From a virus: a DNA stretch of 20,656 bases. Below are positions 1-5,713 of the stretch, piece after piece. Numbering within the stretch: the first letter of the stretch is position 1; each line of letters opens with the position of its first letter. The position numbers and the translations under genes were made by a program. The stretch covers positions 5,911 to 26,566 of IMG/VR virus record IMGVR_UViG_3300037963_002542; one strand, 5' to 3'. The notes below the pieces were generated by a model, which searched no databases, had not been told where the DNA came from, and saw only the letters and a list, made by a program, of their open reading frames with translations.

Positions 1-493
1 AGTGGTTGTTGTAGTGCCCTGTCTCCCGATAGCTGTGCATTGGGACGTTAGACATCGCGTGAAACACCATCTGACCGATCTTCAAGCCAGGCCACAACGG
101 CAAGGCATGATGCAACCGCTCATTCTTTAACTCAAGCGTCAACTTGCTTCCGTGCCAACCTGGGTCGCACCAGCCAGCAAGCAAGTGATTAAGACCAGAT
201 CGTGCGCGGCTTGACTTGAGTACAAATTGACAGCTGATGTCGTCGGGCAAGTTAAACAGCTCAAGTGTCTCAGCCAAGCAAAACTCGCCGGACTGAAGCA
301 TGAACGGGTCATCTTCTGTCTTGTCCGCGATGTTGATACGCACTAGATCAGGGCTGTAGATGCTCTCCACCATCAGATAGTCACCAAGTCTTAAATCAAG
401 ACTGGCTGGATTCAGCAACTCCTCGTCGAATGGGACGACCATCTGGCTCTTACGGCACCGAGCCGCAATCTCCCAATCGCAAAGAACCGCCAT
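1..493 (-). CDS. dcd: dCTP deaminase, C-terminal end cut by window edge
   Basis: The first 164 codons are visible from the ATG at 493, and the reading frame runs off the left edge. dCTP deaminase converts dCTP to dUTP (some relatives go on to dUMP), feeding thymidylate synthesis during phage replication. Visible family signatures are ASLDLRLG (residues 30-37), the SSRARSGL segment (94-101) and DPGWHG followed by LTLE (110-121), in which Glu121 aligns with the catalytic glutamate of Escherichia coli Dcd. These are followed by PGLKIGQMVF (135-144). Family members are usually about 170-200 residues, so only the last few dozen residues should be missing. No Shine-Dalgarno sequence is obvious. The gene lies 33 bases downstream of the C39-family hydrolase on the same strand. 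A dUTPase of the same fold is the only serious alternative, and the SSRAR motif favours the deaminase. Confidence 0.9.
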   Translation of the reverse strand, partial: MAVLCDWEIAARCRKSQMVVPFDEELLNPASLDLRLGDYLMVESIYSPDLVRINIADKTEDDPFMLQSGEFCLAETLELFNLPDDISCQFVLKSSRARSGLNHLLAGWCDPGWHGSKLTLELKNERLHHALPLWPGLKIGQMVFHAMSNVPMHSYRETGHYNNH

Positions 494-526
494 ATCTGAA
501 ACGCAAAAATCAATCCTACTTAGAAC

Positions 527-1069
527 TCACTCGGTGATCAAAATCACCCAACCAGTTCCAGGGCCTTCAGCCTGCCAACGTTGGTAAAACGCTGCTTGCC
601 TTACTCGAACGTTGCGTCCCAGATGTGGGTTGCTGTGACCACCCTTCTCCATTTCGGGATAGCCACGGGGATCTTGCATGATCCACTCTGGATCGTTGCT
701 GTTCTTGCCTGCATAACCACTGATCACGCTCCAATGGCCACAGCCAAGGCCATTACACATTGGTGGTTCGCCACGAAGCATGTTTCCGGCGTGCAACCAG
801 CCAACCAACACTGGCCTGCCAGCTTCGATCTCTAGCTCCACCATGTCAGCGTCACCGTCTTTACGAAACTCAGCTTTCAAGCCAAGGCTCTCCAACGCTG
901 CAATCTGAGCCTCTACCGATGTGGTGTCTCCGTATTTGGCGCGGATCTTGTTGTACTCATCATCCGTCCGAACCTTCTTGTAATACGCCGCCACCATGGC
1001 AGCCGCTGAGCTGAAGCACTCGCGGTATCCCGTTCCAGTTTTGTTGTCGAGCTGCTTGAAGTAAGGCAT
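527..1069 (-). CDS. C39-family papain-like cysteine hydrolase, probable endolysin
   Basis: This 180-residue domain has a papain-like triad in family order: Cys18 in RECFSS, His112 in GHWSV and Asp133 in MQDPRG. That pattern fits Peptidase_C39-like proteins, which cleave peptides. In a phage a peptidoglycan peptidase role is the natural inference, but it is not proven. ATG 1069 is the first standard start in this frame. The frame nevertheless stays open upstream and encodes sensible residues (DWFQAWKESGYDQQVF, ending at 1070) with no start codon. Another frame holds a matching upstream segment (1117-1224), so the natural protein probably starts near 1224 and this gene carries a frameshift. It follows two tiny proteins and a membrane/coiled-coil protein on the same strand, consistent with a lysis cassette. 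Confidence 0.75.
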   Translation of the reverse strand: MPYFKQLDNKTGTGYRECFSSAAAMVAAYYKKVRTDDEYNKIRAKYGDTTSVEAQIAALESLGLKAEFRKDGDADMVELEIEAGRPVLVGWLHAGNMLRGEPPMCNGLGCGHWSVISGYAGKNSNDPEWIMQDPRGYPEMEKGGHSNPHLGRNVRVRQAAFYQRWQAEGPGTGWVILITE

Positions 1070-1116
1070 GAAGACCTGCTGGTCATATCCACTCTCCTTC
1101 CACGCCTGAAACCAAT

Positions 1117-1224
1117 CAGCTCCTCCAGTAGTTCCGGCGGCATTGACTCCTCAAGTTGTTTAATTGCAGCCAACTGGTGGGGCGTACCACGGAAGAACTC
1201 GAAGAACGGCAGCAGGCTCAACAC
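1117..1224 (-). pseudogene. 5' part of the C39 hydrolase gene, in a different frame
   Basis: From GTG 1224 (or TTG 1221) this frame encodes a hydrophobic start (LSLLPFFEFFRG) and then TPHQLAAIKQLEESMPPELL. As I recall related cyanophage proteins, this PHQ...LEE...P..L segment sits directly before the W..W....Q...PYF.QLDN segment that here continues in the -1 frame. Joining the frames at 1117 (Leu codon CTG, re-reading its G) gives an uninterrupted protein. No classic X XXY YYZ slippery heptamer is visible, so an indel mutation or assembly error is more likely than programmed frameshifting. If it is not shifted, this frame runs on to 913 with low-complexity Ser/Thr/Arg-rich residues that look non-coding. 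Confidence 0.55.
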
Positions 1225-1235
1225 ACCCGTTACAG

Positions 1236-1382
1236 CTAAAGCTGGCCTGATCTTGCTTGATCGCAAGTGGCTGTGCCAGAGGTGTATCCAGCGATGAAAA
1301 CAACCATCGAACCGCAGAGCAACAGTGTGACTGCGCCGCCTGCAATAAACCAACCAGTTGCTGAGAACGCGGATAGCTTCAC
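1236..1382 (-). CDS. 48-aa single-span membrane protein, holin candidate
   Basis: This short gene begins at GTG 1382, overlapping the TGA of the preceding gene (GTGA), and ends with TAG at 1236-1238. The product has a short polar start (MKLSAFSATG), one hydrophobic stretch at about residues 11-33 (WFIAGGAVTL...VVFIAG) and a small polar tail (TCDQARSGQL). One transmembrane helix upstream of a cell-wall hydrolase gene would suit a holin or another lysis accessory. The size and topology are seen directly; the lysis role is inferred only from position. I do not recognise the family with certainty. Confidence 0.6.
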   Translation of the reverse strand: MKLSAFSATGWFIAGGAVTLLLCGSMVVFIAGYTSGTATCDQARSGQL

Positions 1383-1552
1383 TTCTCAACACGAGTGTCA
1401 GGCAGAAGCAGCTCTTTCAAATGCTTCACAGCAAGATCATCTAAGTCGTTATCAGTACGGGTGACGATCTTTTCAAGCATCGCCACAATCAGCTCCTTAA
1501 AAGCCCTGGAGCGCCACATTGTCATGACCAAGGGCTTGAGTACCAAAAGCAT
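1379..1552 (-). CDS. 57-aa small conserved phage protein
   Basis: ATG 1552 is preceded by AAGG with a 7-base spacer, which supports this start. The product is amphipathic: a hydrophobic start (MLLVLKPLVMTMW), then basic and acidic helical residues including LEKIVTRTDNDLDDLAVKHL. The TDN.LDD pattern is one I associate with small proteins of marine cyanophages, but I cannot name a function. It overlaps the next gene by four bases (GTGA), so the two are probably translationally coupled and belong to the same putative lysis operon as 1236-1382 and 527-1069. Confidence 0.6.
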   Translation of the reverse strand: MLLVLKPLVMTMWRSRAFKELIVAMLEKIVTRTDNDLDDLAVKHLKELLLPDTRVEK

Positions 1553-1568
1553 GGGATTGCCTTGAACT

Positions 1569-1586
1569 GCACTAATACGTTAGTGC
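1569..1586. repeat. 7-bp perfect inverted repeat with 4-base loop
   Basis: GCACTAA and TTAGTGC flank a TACG loop. The hairpin covers the stop codon of the 1580-1831 gene and lies just before the ribosome binding site of the 1379-1552 gene. There is no T-run on either strand, so it does not look like an intrinsic terminator. It could modulate translation or mRNA processing at this junction, or be a small operator. Confidence 0.45.
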
Positions 1587-1831
1587 CTATCGCTGTGTCC
1601 TTCCAGTCGCGCTACAGACCGCTCCAGTTCGTTTAATCTGGCAAACACCTCAACATCTTTCGTCTTGATGTCGTCGTGCAGAACCTGCAACCTGCTGGAC
1701 AGATTATCCACTGCAGTGGTTAAACGCACCAATGAATCCCGACCTTGCTGGCTTTGACGGTTGAGCCCTGAAACGCCCAAGCCAGCTACGGTGACACTAG
1801 CCCCGGCAACGGCGGCCCAGACTTCAACCAT
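1580..1831 (-). CDS. 83-aa membrane-anchored coiled-coil protein
   Basis: The product has an N-terminal hydrophobic helix (about residues 4-23, WAAVAGASVTVAGLGVSG). A polar heptad-like region follows to the end (VDNLSSRLQVLHDDIKT, then ARLNELERSVARLEGH), typical of a coiled coil. ATG 1831 has AGGGG six bases upstream. One membrane anchor plus a coiled coil resembles an inner-membrane spanin subunit or a small holin-like protein, and the genes downstream on this strand look lytic, but the role is inference. It is divergent from the 1858 gene with only 26 bases between the starts, so any promoters for the two must overlap or lie inside the neighbouring genes. Confidence 0.7.
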   Translation of the reverse strand: MVEVWAAVAGASVTVAGLGVSGLNRQSQQGRDSLVRLTTAVDNLSSRLQVLHDDIKTKDVEVFARLNELERSVARLEGHSDRH

Positions 1832-1857
1832 GACCCGCCCCTAACGCTTGCTCAATC

Positions 1858-2136
1858 ATGGCAGAAACTAAGGAAGCGCAAGGCCAAGAGCAAGAAGACC
1901 AGTCCAGTGGCCGCTTAGGTGATTTCGTACGGATCACCATCATGCTCTGGGCTATGGCCATTATCACCGCAAACTACCTGGGCTACTTCAAAGGATCTAT
2001 CGATGTGACTTTCAGTGCATCGTTATTGAGTTCAACGGCTGCGAGCTACGGTTTAACGATGAACAGATTGGGCAAGAAGAAAAAAGATGAAAGCGTTAGT
2101 CTTGAAAGCAAAAGCACTGGTTCTGCCACCAAATGA
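1858..2136 (+). CDS. 92-aa small membrane protein of cyanophage type
   Basis: This is the first gene of a four-gene plus-strand operon. The protein has a charged Gln/Glu-rich N-terminus (residues 1-17), a hydrophobic helix at about 25-43 (VRITIMLWAMAIITANYLGY), a second moderately hydrophobic part around 48-66 (VTFSASLLSSTAASYGLT) and a Lys-rich tail. The pattern of one or two membrane passes with a basic C-terminus fits a small holin-like protein, and I recall similar proteins in marine cyanophages without an assigned function. Its TGA overlaps the next ATG (ATGA at 2133-2136), indicating translational coupling with the secreted proteins that follow. Confidence 0.7.
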   Translation: MAETKEAQGQEQEDQSSGRLGDFVRITIMLWAMAIITANYLGYFKGSIDVTFSASLLSSTAASYGLTMNRLGKKKKDESVSLESKSTGSATK

Positions 2137-2660
2137 AACGTACACTTTTGGTATTGGGCATCACTTTGTTGGCTGCTCCTGCCCATGCTGACATCACGCA
2201 CCGTCTTACTCAAAGCGCTCAGATCAGCATTGATCAGGCTTACAGCTCAGCCAAACGGATCGGTTCCACCTACAGCGCATCAGGCACAAACGTAACTCCG
2301 TCTGTCACCAGCGGAGGCAGCACGACAAGCGGAGCAATCGGTGGCCTGAACCTTGGCAGCTTGACCAGTGGCGTTCCAGCCATGATCGACACTGACTACG
2401 CAGTCACAACTGCCGGTTCCGCTTTCTCCTTCACTGAGTCGGCATTGATAGGTGACACCATCAGCTCAGCCACTGAGGTGACTACCACCACCGGCAATGT
2501 TGACGACCTCCCGACCTACGGCGAAGTCGTGACTGGCTCTGGGGGTGTGAAGTCCAATCTGGCTGCAACAGCTCTTTCAAGCGGAATCATGACCGTGACT
2601 GCAGGCGGAGCAGGCACAAGTGCGATCTTGAGCAACAAGATGGAGATTGAAATTGACTAG
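2133..2660 (+). CDS. Secreted protein of unknown function, paralogue 1
   Basis: A clear Sec signal peptide opens the protein (MKRTLLVLGITLLAAPAHA, cleavage predicted before ADITH). The mature part of about 155 residues is rich in Ser, Thr, Gly and Val with no cysteines and looks beta-rich. It contains a YSASGTNV motif, a GGLNLG motif and AGSAFSFTES. These three align in order with YSAAGHNV, GGVNFS and PGASWSITES of the next gene, so the two proteins appear to be diverged tandem duplicates. The function is unknown. Export to the periplasm is inferred from the signal peptide, and a virion or envelope role is possible. Neighbours: an ATGA overlap upstream and a 3' overlap with the next gene. Confidence 0.75.
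   Translation: MKRTLLVLGITLLAAPAHADITHRLTQSAQISIDQAYSSAKRIGSTYSASGTNVTPSVTSGGSTTSGAIGGLNLGSLTSGVPAMIDTDYAVTTAGSAFSFTESALIGDTISSATEVTTTTGNVDDLPTYGEVVTGSGGVKSNLAATALSSGIMTVTAGGAGTSAILSNKMEIEID
2642..2645 (+). promoter_or_regulatory. GGAG ribosome binding site choosing a TTG start
   Basis: GGAG lies inside the end of the upstream gene, 7 bases before TTG 2653 but only 1 base before TTG 2647. The spacing therefore favours 2653 as the start of the second secreted protein. Confidence 0.45.
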
Positions 2661-3084
2661 GGCCTGGCTGCTGCTTTTGCTGCTGCCTAGCCCAGGGCTT
2701 ACCGCACCGATTGTCCCGCAATTTACGCAGGGGCAACTGAATTCTCGAACGGAATCCACAACGGTTATCCAAGAATCTATAACCAGCTACAACTACCGAA
2801 CGGGCTACAGCTACTCAGCAGCTGGACATAACGTTGAGCCTGTGGACAACGTGCCTATCTCGCCAGAAGCCACAGTCACCAATAATCAGACTGTTGGCGG
2901 AGTCAACTTCTCTTGGACTAGCCCAAACCTTGAAACCAAACCTCAATGGCAAGTCGTCAACCCTGGCGCAAGTTGGAGCATCACAGAGTCATTCATGGCA
3001 CCAGGACTCGATGCTGTAACTCAAGTGCAAAGGACCATCACAACAGAAACCGTCACCGAAAGTACATCGGTGTTCTCGCAGTAG
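2653..3084 (+). CDS. Secreted protein of unknown function, paralogue 2
   Basis: There is no ATG near the signal peptide, so a TTG start is required. TTG 2653 is preferred because of its GGAG spacing; TTG 2647 would add two residues. The hydrophobic leader (AWLLLLLLPSPGLTA) ends about 18 residues in, followed by PIVPQFTQGQ. The mature part has YSAAGHNVEP, TVGGVNFSW and PGASWSITES, matching paralogue 1 in order, and ends in a Thr/Glu-rich stretch (TITTETVTESTS). The function is not recognised. It overlaps the end of the upstream gene. The coding sequence of the third secreted protein overlaps its 3' end in another frame. Confidence 0.65.
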   Translation: MTRAWLLLLLLPSPGLTAPIVPQFTQGQLNSRTESTTVIQESITSYNYRTGYSYSAAGHNVEPVDNVPISPEATVTNNQTVGGVNFSWTSPNLETKPQWQVVNPGASWSITESFMAPGLDAVTQVQRTITTETVTESTSVFSQ

Positions 3085-3716
3085 TTGCTGCACTTGGCAG
3101 CCCTGCTTACGCCAATACAACAGTCGCAAACCCAAGCTCAACATCTACGGGCTCAGTGGTTAATAACGCATACCAAATGATGACAGGACCGCATCCGATA
3201 TACCGGATGTCGCAGGGGATCCAGTGCCCTGGACCTACTTTGACGGTCTCCCCTTTCGTGACAGGCAGTAGAAACTTCGACCTGCCGTTTGAGTCAACTA
3301 CTCGAACACCCGTTTATTCAACAGCAGATGCCGATGACAATGGCGAGCCTGATTCTCCAGGCAAAGTCCTCTACTACTCAGAGCTGCCACGGTTTGAGAA
3401 GGATCGACGCTCACTGAATTACGGCATCACGGCCACCTTTTCTGTGCCGTTGGATCGTCGCTTAGCTAATCAGTGCAAACGAGCAGTCAACACAAATATC
3501 AAGCTGCAGGAGCAGTTGTTAGCCACCAAACGGCTTGAACACGAGCTGTTTCGCGCTGCTAAATGCGGTGAGCTTGCCAAAGCCGGTGTGCAGTTCACAG
3601 GTCAAATGTCCGTTGTCTGCAGCGACCTGATTGTCACCGTTCCACCCGTAAAAATGGTGCCTCACACGCACGCTATTTCCGTGCCTTCCTCTGCGCCTGC
3701 TTCCGCTGGAAAGTAG
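2946..3716 (+). CDS. Third secreted protein, true start unclear
   Basis: The open frame is unmistakable from about 3057 onward. A signal-peptide-like stretch (RKYIGVLAVVAALGSPAYA) is followed by NTTVANPSSTSTGSVVN and LTVSPFVTGS. A cysteine-containing helical segment comes next (QCKRAVNTNIKLQEQ to AAKCGELAKAG), and the end is Ser/Ala-rich. Similar secreted proteins occur, as I recall, in marine cyanophages. The only ATG upstream is 2946, which would place 37 improbable Arg/His-rich residues before the leader and overlap the previous gene by 139 bases. No ATG, GTG or TTG lies next to the leader; ATC 3066 and ATT 2991 are the nearest near-cognate codons. The start given is therefore the only standard one, not a believable one. 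The 3' end overlaps the convergent gene 3673-4386 by 44 bases. Confidence 0.65.
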   Translation: MASRQPWRKLEHHRVIHGTRTRCCNSSAKDHHNRNRHRKYIGVLAVVAALGSPAYANTTVANPSSTSTGSVVNNAYQMMTGPHPIYRMSQGIQCPGPTLTVSPFVTGSRNFDLPFESTTRTPVYSTADADDNGEPDSPGKVLYYSELPRFEKDRRSLNYGITATFSVPLDRRLANQCKRAVNTNIKLQEQLLATKRLEHELFRAAKCGELAKAGVQFTGQMSVVCSDLIVTVPPVKMVPHTHAISVPSSAPASAGK

Positions 3717-4386
3717 AAGGTCTTGCCTCTTTCTTCCGAGTCACAATCTCCTTCGCCTTGGTCAGCAGCTTCTTCACCACCGGCTTAATAATCCGCACCA
3801 AGAACGGCGTGCTTAATGCAGCGGTGGTTGCAACAACAGCGATACCTGCGGTCTGTGCTGCCTCGTAGGGCGATGGCACAGCTTTGATCAGCTGTTCTGT
3901 TACTGGCACGTTGCGGTAAACCTCCTTGCAGACACCATCAACCAGCTCGTAAGACTCCAAAATCTTGCGGCCATTTGATGACAACGTTCCAACCTCAGTT
4001 GCATCTGCTGGCGGGCACTTCACTTCTGGTTGTGGCTTGTCCTCTGGTGGTGGTGGTTTTGGGTTGGTCTTTTGTTGTGCAGGTGGCTGCTCTTGTTCAT
4101 TGTTTTGTACTGGTGTCGGCTCAATGATCTGCAGCTTGCGCGGGTTCCAGTCCAGCGGAACGTAACTGGGCATCTCACCCTCAGGGCAAGAAATGCCGAC
4201 ACCATTCGGGTCATCCCGCAGTAGGGATGGGTTTAGATGTGCATCTCTGTGAACGCTGGCACACCCTGGCTTTTGATATATCGGACGTGGCGCTAAGTTC
4301 TGCGTGACTGGCGGTGGAAATACATGCGGCTCAGGGATGGGTCGTATTTCAATCGTCGGGATCTCAATATCAGGAATGTCTGGCAT
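3673..4386 (-). CDS. Proline-rich protein with C-terminal membrane segment and basic tail
   Basis: The 237 residues form three zones. The first, about residues 1-125, is Pro/Glu-rich (MPDIPDIEIPTIEIRPIPEP, then PPPPEDKPQPEVKCPP). A compact middle (LSSNGRKILESYELVDGVCK) follows. The last zone has a hydrophobic stretch (TAGIAVVATTAALSTPFLV) and then a strongly basic end (KKLLTKAKEIVTRKKEARP). One membrane anchor with a positive C-terminus and an extended proline-rich arm is seen directly, and I recall similar proteins in marine cyanophages without a proven role. Its ATG (4386-4384) shares the CATG with the ATG of the divergent 4385 gene. Its 3' end overlaps the convergent plus-strand operon. 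Opposing transcription on both sides could cause interference. Confidence 0.75.
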   Translation of the reverse strand: MPDIPDIEIPTIEIRPIPEPHVFPPPVTQNLAPRPIYQKPGCASVHRDAHLNPSLLRDDPNGVGISCPEGEMPSYVPLDWNPRKLQIIEPTPVQNNEQEQPPAQQKTNPKPPPPEDKPQPEVKCPPADATEVGTLSSNGRKILESYELVDGVCKEVYRNVPVTEQLIKAVPSPYEAAQTAGIAVVATTAALSTPFLVRIIKPVVKKLLTKAKEIVTRKKEARPSTFQRKQAQRKARK

Positions 4387-4738
4387 GAAATCAGAGCGGT
4401 TTACAGCAGGTCAGCTGTGGATTGAACGTAACCGCAGACGTGAAGGTCCGCCTGTCGTTTACACCGTAATGTCCGGCAACTCAGCTAGACCATTTACCGA
4501 CCCAAAAGCAATCCTCAAGTGGGTTAAATGGCCCAAAGGCACACCAACTGGTGATGCTTTACGTGAATGGTTAGCGTCGTTTGACCAGAAACCTCAAGCA
4601 CCCGCGCCAGAACTTGATATGGCAAAAATCAAGGCGGAAGGCTTTGGGCCTGAAGCTCATGACGAAAAGACCATTGACCCAATTACCGGGGAAGAAATAC
4701 CGGACGACCCAATCACCGGCACCAAAATGGTTATTTGA
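4385..4738 (+). CDS. 117-aa conserved cyanophage-type protein
   Basis: ATG 4385 is preceded by AGGA at 9 bases, giving a soluble protein of 117 residues. Its core (VVYTVMSGNSARPFTDPKAI, then LKWVKWPKGTPTGDALREWL) is of a type I recall as widespread in marine cyanophages with no assigned function. The acidic C-terminal part repeats a DPITG motif (IDPITGEEIPDDPITGTK). It is a lone plus-strand gene: its start overlaps the start of the minus-strand gene 3673-4386 and its end overlaps the minus-strand gene 4731-4949 by 8 bases. A promoter, if separate, would have to lie inside the divergent gene. Confidence 0.75.
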   Translation: MKSERFTAGQLWIERNRRREGPPVVYTVMSGNSARPFTDPKAILKWVKWPKGTPTGDALREWLASFDQKPQAPAPELDMAKIKAEGFGPEAHDEKTIDPITGEEIPDDPITGTKMVI

Positions 4739-4949
4739 AGGGAATTGCAGGCCCCGTCGCTTTAGGCATCTCAGGAATCTCTGGGACGGGGACTGAATCA
4801 AGAATCGTTTGCGTCAGCTCTAGCTTCAACTCGCTGACGTAGTTTTTGACCATTGACGGCACACGGGTGTAAGCCATCACACCCATGACGGCCATCGTTC
4901 CAGACATCGCAAAGCCCAGTACGCCGAGCAGGTTGTAGACCTTTTGCAT
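4731..4949 (-). CDS. 72-aa single-span membrane protein
   Basis: ATG 4949 is chosen over an in-frame TTG at 4961, which sits against the terminator T-run. The protein has a hydrophobic helix at about residues 5-27 (YNLLGVLGFAMSGTMAVMGV). A polar amphipathic stretch (MVKNYVSELKLELTQTILD) and a Pro-rich end (VPVPEIPEMPKATGP) follow. Location in the membrane with the tail on one side is inferred; the function is unknown. The gene starts immediately downstream of the 4963-4996 terminator, so its expression would depend on read-through or a promoter not recognised here. Confidence 0.65.
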   Translation of the reverse strand: MQKVYNLLGVLGFAMSGTMAVMGVMAYTRVPSMVKNYVSELKLELTQTILDSVPVPEIPEMPKATGPAIPFK

Positions 4950-4962
4950 GATGATTGCCAAG

Positions 4963-4996
4963 AAAAAACCCCTTCCCGTGTGAGGCGAGGAAGGGG
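4963..4996 (-). terminator. Intrinsic terminator after the beta-barrel gene
   Basis: On the minus strand an 8-bp stem (CCCCTTCC with GGAAGGGG) encloses a 12-base loop and is followed by six T residues. It lies 29 bases past the stop of the outer-membrane-protein gene and probably closes the long late transcript. The next minus-strand gene begins directly behind it, so partial read-through could set a lower level for that gene. Confidence 0.85.
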
Positions 4997-5025
4997 CGTT
5001 TGCGTCTCTGCAGACTCAAACTAGC

Positions 5026-5385
5026 TCAGAATTTGTACTTCAGGCCAGCCTTAAGGCCATAACCAGCATCAGCATCCTTGTACTTGGCGTAGGACACTTC
5101 GCCGTAAACATCCAGAGGTTCTGCAACAGCGGCAGAAACACCGGTCTTGGCGGAGAAGCCAACCTCGGTGTCACCTGCATCAGGTTGCAGCCAAGAAGGA
5201 CCGCCCTGGATGTAGAAGGCACCTGACTCATAGCCAACGTGACCGTCAAGAACAGCACCGCCAAAGTCAGAACCAGACCAGCCGCCGTTCCACTCAGGAT
5301 TCAGATAAAAGCCGTCTGCGCGTGCAGACAGGGGGGCCAAGGCAAGAGCACCAGCGATGGCACCAAAAGCAAGACGCTTGATCAT
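5026..5385 (-). CDS. Phage-encoded outer-membrane beta-barrel protein
   Basis: The 119-residue product starts with a Sec signal peptide (MIKRLAFGAIAGALALAPLS, cleavage after ARA). The mature part of about 97 residues alternates polar and aromatic or aliphatic residues in roughly six strand-like segments, for example GAFYIQGGPSWLQ and LDVYGEVSYAKY. It ends in KYKF; a terminal aromatic residue is the usual signal for BAM-dependent outer-membrane insertion. It lies 11 bases behind a small basic-protein gene and is followed by a terminator, so it is probably expressed late with the structural genes. Possible roles include superinfection exclusion, altering host permeability, or envelope disruption. 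None of these is shown by the sequence. Confidence 0.75.
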   Translation of the reverse strand: MIKRLAFGAIAGALALAPLSARADGFYLNPEWNGGWSGSDFGGAVLDGHVGYESGAFYIQGGPSWLQPDAGDTEVGFSAKTGVSAAVAEPLDVYGEVSYAKYKDADAGYGLKAGLKYKF

Positions 5386-5396
5386 TTGGAAGAGAA

Positions 5397-5522
5397 TTAA
5401 CGTTTTCCTTGGCCACGATACTTCTTCCGTCCATGGGACGGTTTTGAATGTGATCCATTACCTTGACGTGTCTTTTTTGGCTTGCTAGGGACAAAGTTTT
5501 GTCCGCTTAATGACTTAGCCAT
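5397..5522 (-). CDS. 41-aa strongly basic protein
   Basis: ATG 5522 overlaps the TGA of the preceding gene (TGATG). The product is polar and very basic: MAKSLSGQNFVPSKPKKTRQ, then GNGSHSKPSHGRKKYRG and a final KR. The absence of hydrophobic residues and the dense Lys/Arg/Gly content suggest a nucleic-acid- or ribosome-binding peptide. I recall near-identical small proteins in marine cyanophages, always unassigned. Overlap on one side and an 11-base gap to the beta-barrel gene on the other place it firmly in the late operon. Confidence 0.65.
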   Translation of the reverse strand: MAKSLSGQNFVPSKPKKTRQGNGSHSKPSHGRKKYRGQGKR

Positions 5523-5713
5523 CAGATACCGTCAGTTGAATTCAAGTTCTGGTACTTGAGAGCCAAGCCTGTGAACAAACCGTATTGAGGGTGGCTGATC
5601 TGGTCACGGCCATCAAGGAAGTACAGCTCTTCGAGCCACAACGTTCTAGCCGCCATAGCCTGTACGTCCTCCGCACCAGGCTTAGCGGCGATCATTGGAT
5701 CAGGGCGTTGCAT
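5522..5713 (-). CDS. 63-aa small conserved protein
   Basis: ATG 5713 starts inside the end of the preceding 51-aa gene (22-base overlap in another frame). The product has an Ala-rich helical start (KPGAEDVQAMAARTLWLEEL) and a region with several aromatic residues (YFLDGRDQISHPQYGLFTGL), with no signal peptide and no membrane helix. It resembles small cyanophage proteins I have seen near fibre genes, and no function can be given. Tight coupling on both sides (overlap upstream, TGATG downstream) supports it as a real gene. Confidence 0.65.
   Translation of the reverse strand: MQRPDPMIAAKPGAEDVQAMAARTLWLEELYFLDGRDQISHPQYGLFTGLALKYQNLNSTDGI

Noticed and set aside
913-1392. A single 159-residue minus-strand gene
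   Set aside because: Only its middle (about 1117-1224) looks like protein. The beginning is out of frame over the 48-aa gene, and the end is a shadow of the C39 hydrolase.
4950-4961. TTG 4961 as start of the membrane protein gene
   Set aside because: It lies directly against the terminator T-run with no ribosome binding site. ATG 4949 leaves the membrane helix intact.
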